This document shows positions 52,001-58,000 of a stretch of 64,000 nucleotides of DNA, piece after piece (within the stretch, counting starts at the first letter, position 1; each line of letters starts with the position of its first letter). The stretch lies in NCBI GenBank assembly GCA_036023115.1, contig JAYKKT010000056.1:4386001-4450000 (forward strand), in the 5' to 3' direction. The notes below the pieces were generated by a model, which was not told the origin of the DNA, made no database searches, and was given only the letters and a program-made list of their open reading frames with translations. The DNA comes from Brasenia schreberi (Eukaryota; Streptophyta; Magnoliopsida; Nymphaeales; Cabombaceae). Made by a program: the position numbers and the translations under genes.

Positions 52001-55000
52001 TAGAGAAAAATATTAGGAGAGCCTCTCTCTCTCTCTTCTACATAGACATACACACACTTTATAAAAGAGAGAGGAGGCACACACATACAAGGGTGACTAA
52101 CCTTAAGTTTCTCATTGATTGAGTTTTAAATACCCCCATGATATTAAGAAAATTGAGCATGCTACACGGCTATATGCATGAAAAAACATTAGAGACCTGA
52201 CCAAAAAACCATACAAGAGCTTCAGTTAATTGAGGGCCACATTGATGGTAATTTTAGGCAGCAAGATTCTCCACCCTGCAATGCAAAATCTTCATTTAAG
52301 TCTTGTATTGCGGCAAGAAGATTCTTCACCAGGCCAACAAAGTTGAGTTCAATTAACCATATAAATCATGATATGTAATTTATCATAAATCATATTGATG
52401 TAAGCTTTTACTCTGGCAATGCCGGTCACAACACCAAATGATGATCAAACTAGTGTTGAAAGAAGAAAATTATAATATTCTATGTGCTTTGAACCCCAAG
52501 TGCGATTGGGGAAAAGACTAGAAAAGAATTTGGGATGACCTTAATAGACAATTAGAAGATATTGATGTTTCTGATATATCTCTAATTGTTTATATCCCTA
52601 ATTAAAACGTCTAGAATACCAGAAGCATGTTGATGTTTCTGATAGATTAGAAATATATTGATTTTCACTGAAATGCTCCACTACTAGAAGAAACAAAAAC
52701 AACCAGATATTATGTATCATAGCAAAGGTGAGTATGTACTCACTTTTCCTCAAGGAGCTTTGGAAGAAGAACATCCTGATAATATTGAATGTGGGACCAA
52801 GCTGGGATTCTAAAATTGAGTACCTTGCTCATATTGTAACCATATCGCTCCATTATATATGCAGGAAATTTATTGATAATCCTCACAGTACCTCTGAGCG
52901 ATCTGACAAAATGTCCTTCATCATAGATGTCACTAAATTTACTGTTCAATGAACAGAAGCCAAAAGTGAGTGAACTCTTGTGCTCCAACATAGAAACAAA
53001 AGGATGGATTGAAGTGTCATCCACACCAAACTTGGGCTAAGAAATTTTACGACTGCAAACACCAGTGAAACTATTTATAGTAAATGTGATGTTGCTACCA
53101 ACACTAGCTATTCAGGATAGCATCTAGCAGTCAGGATAACCTTGTGTTCCAAAAAGAGAGGATAAGAAGAAACACAAGAAAGTCGAGGCCAACACTAGCA
53201 TGTTGTCCCAGCATAACCTCATACAAGTACGAAATAAGGAAACTCTCTGAACTGGGTTATTTATTAACAAAACAACAAAAATAACCAATATCCGATTGTA
53301 AATATGCTTCAAAACTAATGGAAACATGTCAACTATGCCGTAAGAGCTACACCATGATGAATTTTGGAAAGAAATTACGAGATAATGAATTTCTCCAGAA
53401 TAACAAGCAAATAATAGAATACTCCTACTGACAAATAAAATATGATATGCACTCATATATAGAATAACTCTTTTTGGTTCCCATTAAAAAATATATTCAT
53501 ATTTAGTAAGTTCTCCATAATTCCTTATGAAAAATTAAAAATATTAAAAATATTTGCAACAAAATGAAAATTTGTGTTGAATATTGAATCATTACTACAA
53601 GATCTTGAAAATTTCATGTTTCCAAAATCTGAAATTTTCCTCATTTTGCCATTAATTTTTTTAAATGATCTGGGGTTTTCCAAAAAGTAGTTTTACACTT
53701 AAAAAAATAACCGCCAATAAAGCTATCAGTTAATTATGATCATTGTAATTATAATTATTCTCATTATTGCAATATTCTTGTTATTATCATCATCAACAAC
53801 AACAACAAAAGCATTATATGGTATTAGTTTTTACAAGAAAGAAATTAAATTTGCTAGGCAACATGAAACCCTTACTCATTGTAAAATTATTATGTAATTA
53901 TCAGCTGATCAATTTGATCAGAAAAATAGTGGAGAAGAATTAAGATTAGAGGAATTTAGATTACCTTGGATCTCTCCAAACACTGTGTTTGCGGAAGTTT
54001 GGGAGTACAAGGGTTGCATTCAGATAAGCTGCCACTGCTACAGCATTGCATATCTGTAAGACAGATCCTTCAGCTATCACGAACTTATATGAATAAAGAA
54101 CCAATCTGCATAATTTAATTCAAAAATAAAATATTTATGCAACAGTACCGATGTTCGTTGTTGATTCAAGCCACCATTTGCCTCAACATAGAGGAAGCCA
54201 TTGGAATCTGGTAAATCTGATAAGTTACAATGAATATGGCCCTTAGCAATCAACAAGAAGGCCACTGAATATGGTCATCATGAATATATAATTTTCTCAA
54301 ACAACCATCGTTGTAGAAGATGTATATGATATTCCCATCTCATGTATCATCTAACCTCGATGCGTTGTAAATGAAACAGAAAAGGTTTTTCCAAGTACAA
54401 ACTAATCAGTCGTTACATAAGTATCCACACGAGGTACATCTTCAACCCCATTCTGCACTGGTAATCTACAGAATATAGATGCGACCACATTCAAAGAAAA
54501 AAGGAAAGTAAAAGAGTCATACTGTATTTTAGTTTCTTCAGCAAATGTATAACTGAAAAGCCAAACACATAGGTAGTGGCCCAGAATATATTTAATGATT
54601 TATCCAGTAGATTGAAGTTTCAGATTTTGAAAACAATGAAAAGATTGGATTCTAACCCTGTGACAGCAGACACATAGTGAAGATGAACACATAAGATGTG
54701 AAACCTATGGGAAGCATTAAGGTCACTATGCATATAGATGTACCTTCACTGGAACCTCTTGATGGATATAAACAGCATGCATAAATGAAGCATGCGTCCA
54801 AGATCATAGAAGCACTCAAACAAATATGATGAAGGAAAAATTTGCTCTCAGATTACAAGTTAAAAATACCTCCTTCAGTTGTCCAATTTATACAAGGTTT
54901 CCACCGACCACCTTTATGTGGTTGTTCCCATATGGAGTGTATCTAAAACCGTTTACAGTGAACATTGTCAGAGGATAGGTATCGGTATGTATTCATGCAA

Positions 55001-58000
55001 CAAAACTACAACAATGGTACAATTTCTGAACAGTGTAAAGAGAAAACGAACCGTACTTGCATCTACCATTTTAGATTGTTCATTATGTAGAACATACAAA
55101 AAGGACAATGTCCATATACACTGTGTGTGTGTGTGTTTATAAACCAAGATTTAGAAAACACTCTTGCCAATTTGATTTATCAGCTATAGCAAGCTAAAAA
55201 TGACAAGGTTAAACGAATGATACTGTAAAGAGCGTCATCCAAAGTACCTAAAACAAGATGGGTTACTTTGAGAAAAAAGTTACCCAAGATAATCTGGTTT
55301 AGCAGTTACACAGCGACTTGCCTGCTCTAGACTTTTTCATATGCATGTGATATTGTCATAGAAACTTGAAAGACAAAAACCATAGGCCACAGAACTTCCT
55401 TGTGAAGTAATTACAATGACAAAAGTATGAATCTGGGGAAGCAGGTGTGTATAAGTAGTGCAGTTTTGGACTGATCCAGAACCAAATATGACTTGTCTGG
55501 CTTGAAATCTCTCTGAGACTCTACTCTAGTGCACCATGAATAGCCAGATAGATGAACTGGCATACTTTTCCAATTTGGGGGCATTCAGTTCATACACATA
55601 TTGACGCATTTGATAGTAACCTACACTCTGAACCCGCTTAAGAATATCCACCATACATATTCAACAATCAGATCTCCTCAAATGTATGCATATGTAGTCT
55701 GATTTAATCACAAATGTGGAATTCATGAACATCGTACTTGTCATAAATCCACGAATACCATAATAGGACTGCAAACTTACGCACTGCTTCCTCTCAACTC
55801 CACATTCTTGCATCTTCACAGCCGGATGGCTGAAAATCCATAGCATAGTTTACAATATCTTCAACAATAGGATCAACCTAAGATCAAGACCAGGCTACAG
55901 TACATGTTAATTATCGAATAAAAATATATTGAAACATAGCAAGAAAATCGAAACTTGCCCAATAAATTCATTTCACAAGTATCTTTCCTTCTCCTCCGCC
56001 ATGCTTGGGGGATTTCAGATTCATAAACTCCAGAACAAAAGAAACAGAGATTGATTCTTTCATTGCCTTGCCGCAAAAGAGGAAACTTCTCCACTAACTG
56101 TACTACTTAAGTACGTACCTTGACCTTATCACCCCATTAATTATTCTTTTCTAGACATTTCCTCCTATTCTCAGGCAGCATAAAACTTACCAGATTAATC
56201 TGCCTATCAAGGTTGTTGCTTTGACCACGAAATTACTACCCATCATGTTCAGAAAGAAACTGCAGCTTATGTAACATTTTTCGATTCTGCAATAGCATTC
56301 TTCAATGTTCGCCAACTTAAACTCAGAACATCCAAGCATTACAGCTTTTTATCATGGAACAGAAAGCAAGATGTAATACGGTAACTACCTTGTGCTCCCT
56401 CTCATGGTGGATTAAGTTCATGGAGAATAAGGAGACAAATGTTTACCTAAAGCACAAGTAACTCTGAAATTAAAATTTAAGACAATGAAAAGTTGAATTC
56501 AACCACACATCCACTTGTTGTTGCATATGAATATTCAACATGAAACAAACAAAAGGAGAAGGTCAGATGAAACAACACTGTCTGATGCTCCCTTGAATCT
56601 GAACCTATTGCAAAGTCTTCAATATAATCTTATCATTTATGACAGGAGGTTGCTCATATCTCGCACTGCACAGTCAAACTTTTGCATTGATCAAGTTGTC
56701 ACCGAATAGCCAATATCAAGTCACTCTCCCTGTTAATTTTGCTTGCAATTTTAGGGATCTTCACTGTCACCAATTTAGATTTTTGAATGAATAAAATAAC
56801 TTTGATTGTTTTTACGAACTCAGTTTTCTGTTTTCTCCGCATATTTAAACATGCACAAAATACTATGTACAGGTGTCAGGTGTCACAGAATTTTCAGTTG
56901 TAATTTCCACATAATAGAGTAACACACATTTTTGGTCCTAGATGGGTTGAAATAAAGCAAATTTGAGTAAGCATTTTATGCTCTTACATTTTAGAACATT
57001 GATAGTTCTGGTGTATATTATCTTTTGAAGATTTTAATATTTCCTTAAAATTTTCTAGAGTTGTGATTTCTGCCACAGATACACTAAGAAAGTTCTTTAC
57101 GTGGATGTAGGACCCATATGTAGAAGAAATAGTGAACCATTTACACTACTGTTCGAGATGAGCAAATGGTATCATACATAAGTCACATTTTCTTTGCCAC
57201 TAGAATCAGATTGCTTTCTATTTAGAATCCAACCCTAGCCCCTCGAGGGATGAACCAGAAAGAGATTTGGTACCCACCTAGCCCTGTCAAATTTAGTAAT
57301 TTGAAATTGCTTCTACTTCTAGGGAAATAATCCAATTCTCAACAAAGATTGGGAGTTGGAACAAGTAGAGAAGTATACGTTAATTAGAGTCCTAATGTCA
57401 CGGTAGGGAAATGTATGCTTCTTTCCTACTGTGAATAAACACCAAGTCTGATGCCATTACATCATCAATTATGCACAAGAAACCAGTGACAGAATGTCTA
57501 CTCTTATCCACTAAAACAACTTACTGAATGAATCAATCTATTGATGGAGGGAAGAATCTCTTATGCATTTAAGAATTGCATCCTTTATCTTTCTAGATCC
57601 TATGTATACGAAGAAATTAAGATAATCATCTCAAGAGAAGTGCCTGAATAATAACTCTTTCATCAAAGACTTTAGGCTCTAACCCACCTTAATAGCTGCA
57701 GCATTGTTGAGGGACGTCTATGTAGCCTTTTACCATGTAATGATAAAGGTGAAAAGATCAAAAAGAGGCAAGTTGAGCTATACCTGCATATACTTACCAT
57801 ACACCTTGATTAATATAACAAACTGCGAGACCTGGTGACTACTCACATTCATTTTAGTGTATCTGTAAAAAAGATTGCTCTAATTGACTTTGCAGTTCAC
57901 AATCAAGACTTTTCTCACCCAAGGACAAGAGTCCCAACAGCTATACTTCTATTATCCCTAAGGTTTCGATGTAAAAGTGCTTCATTCTCTAATTTTCTGT

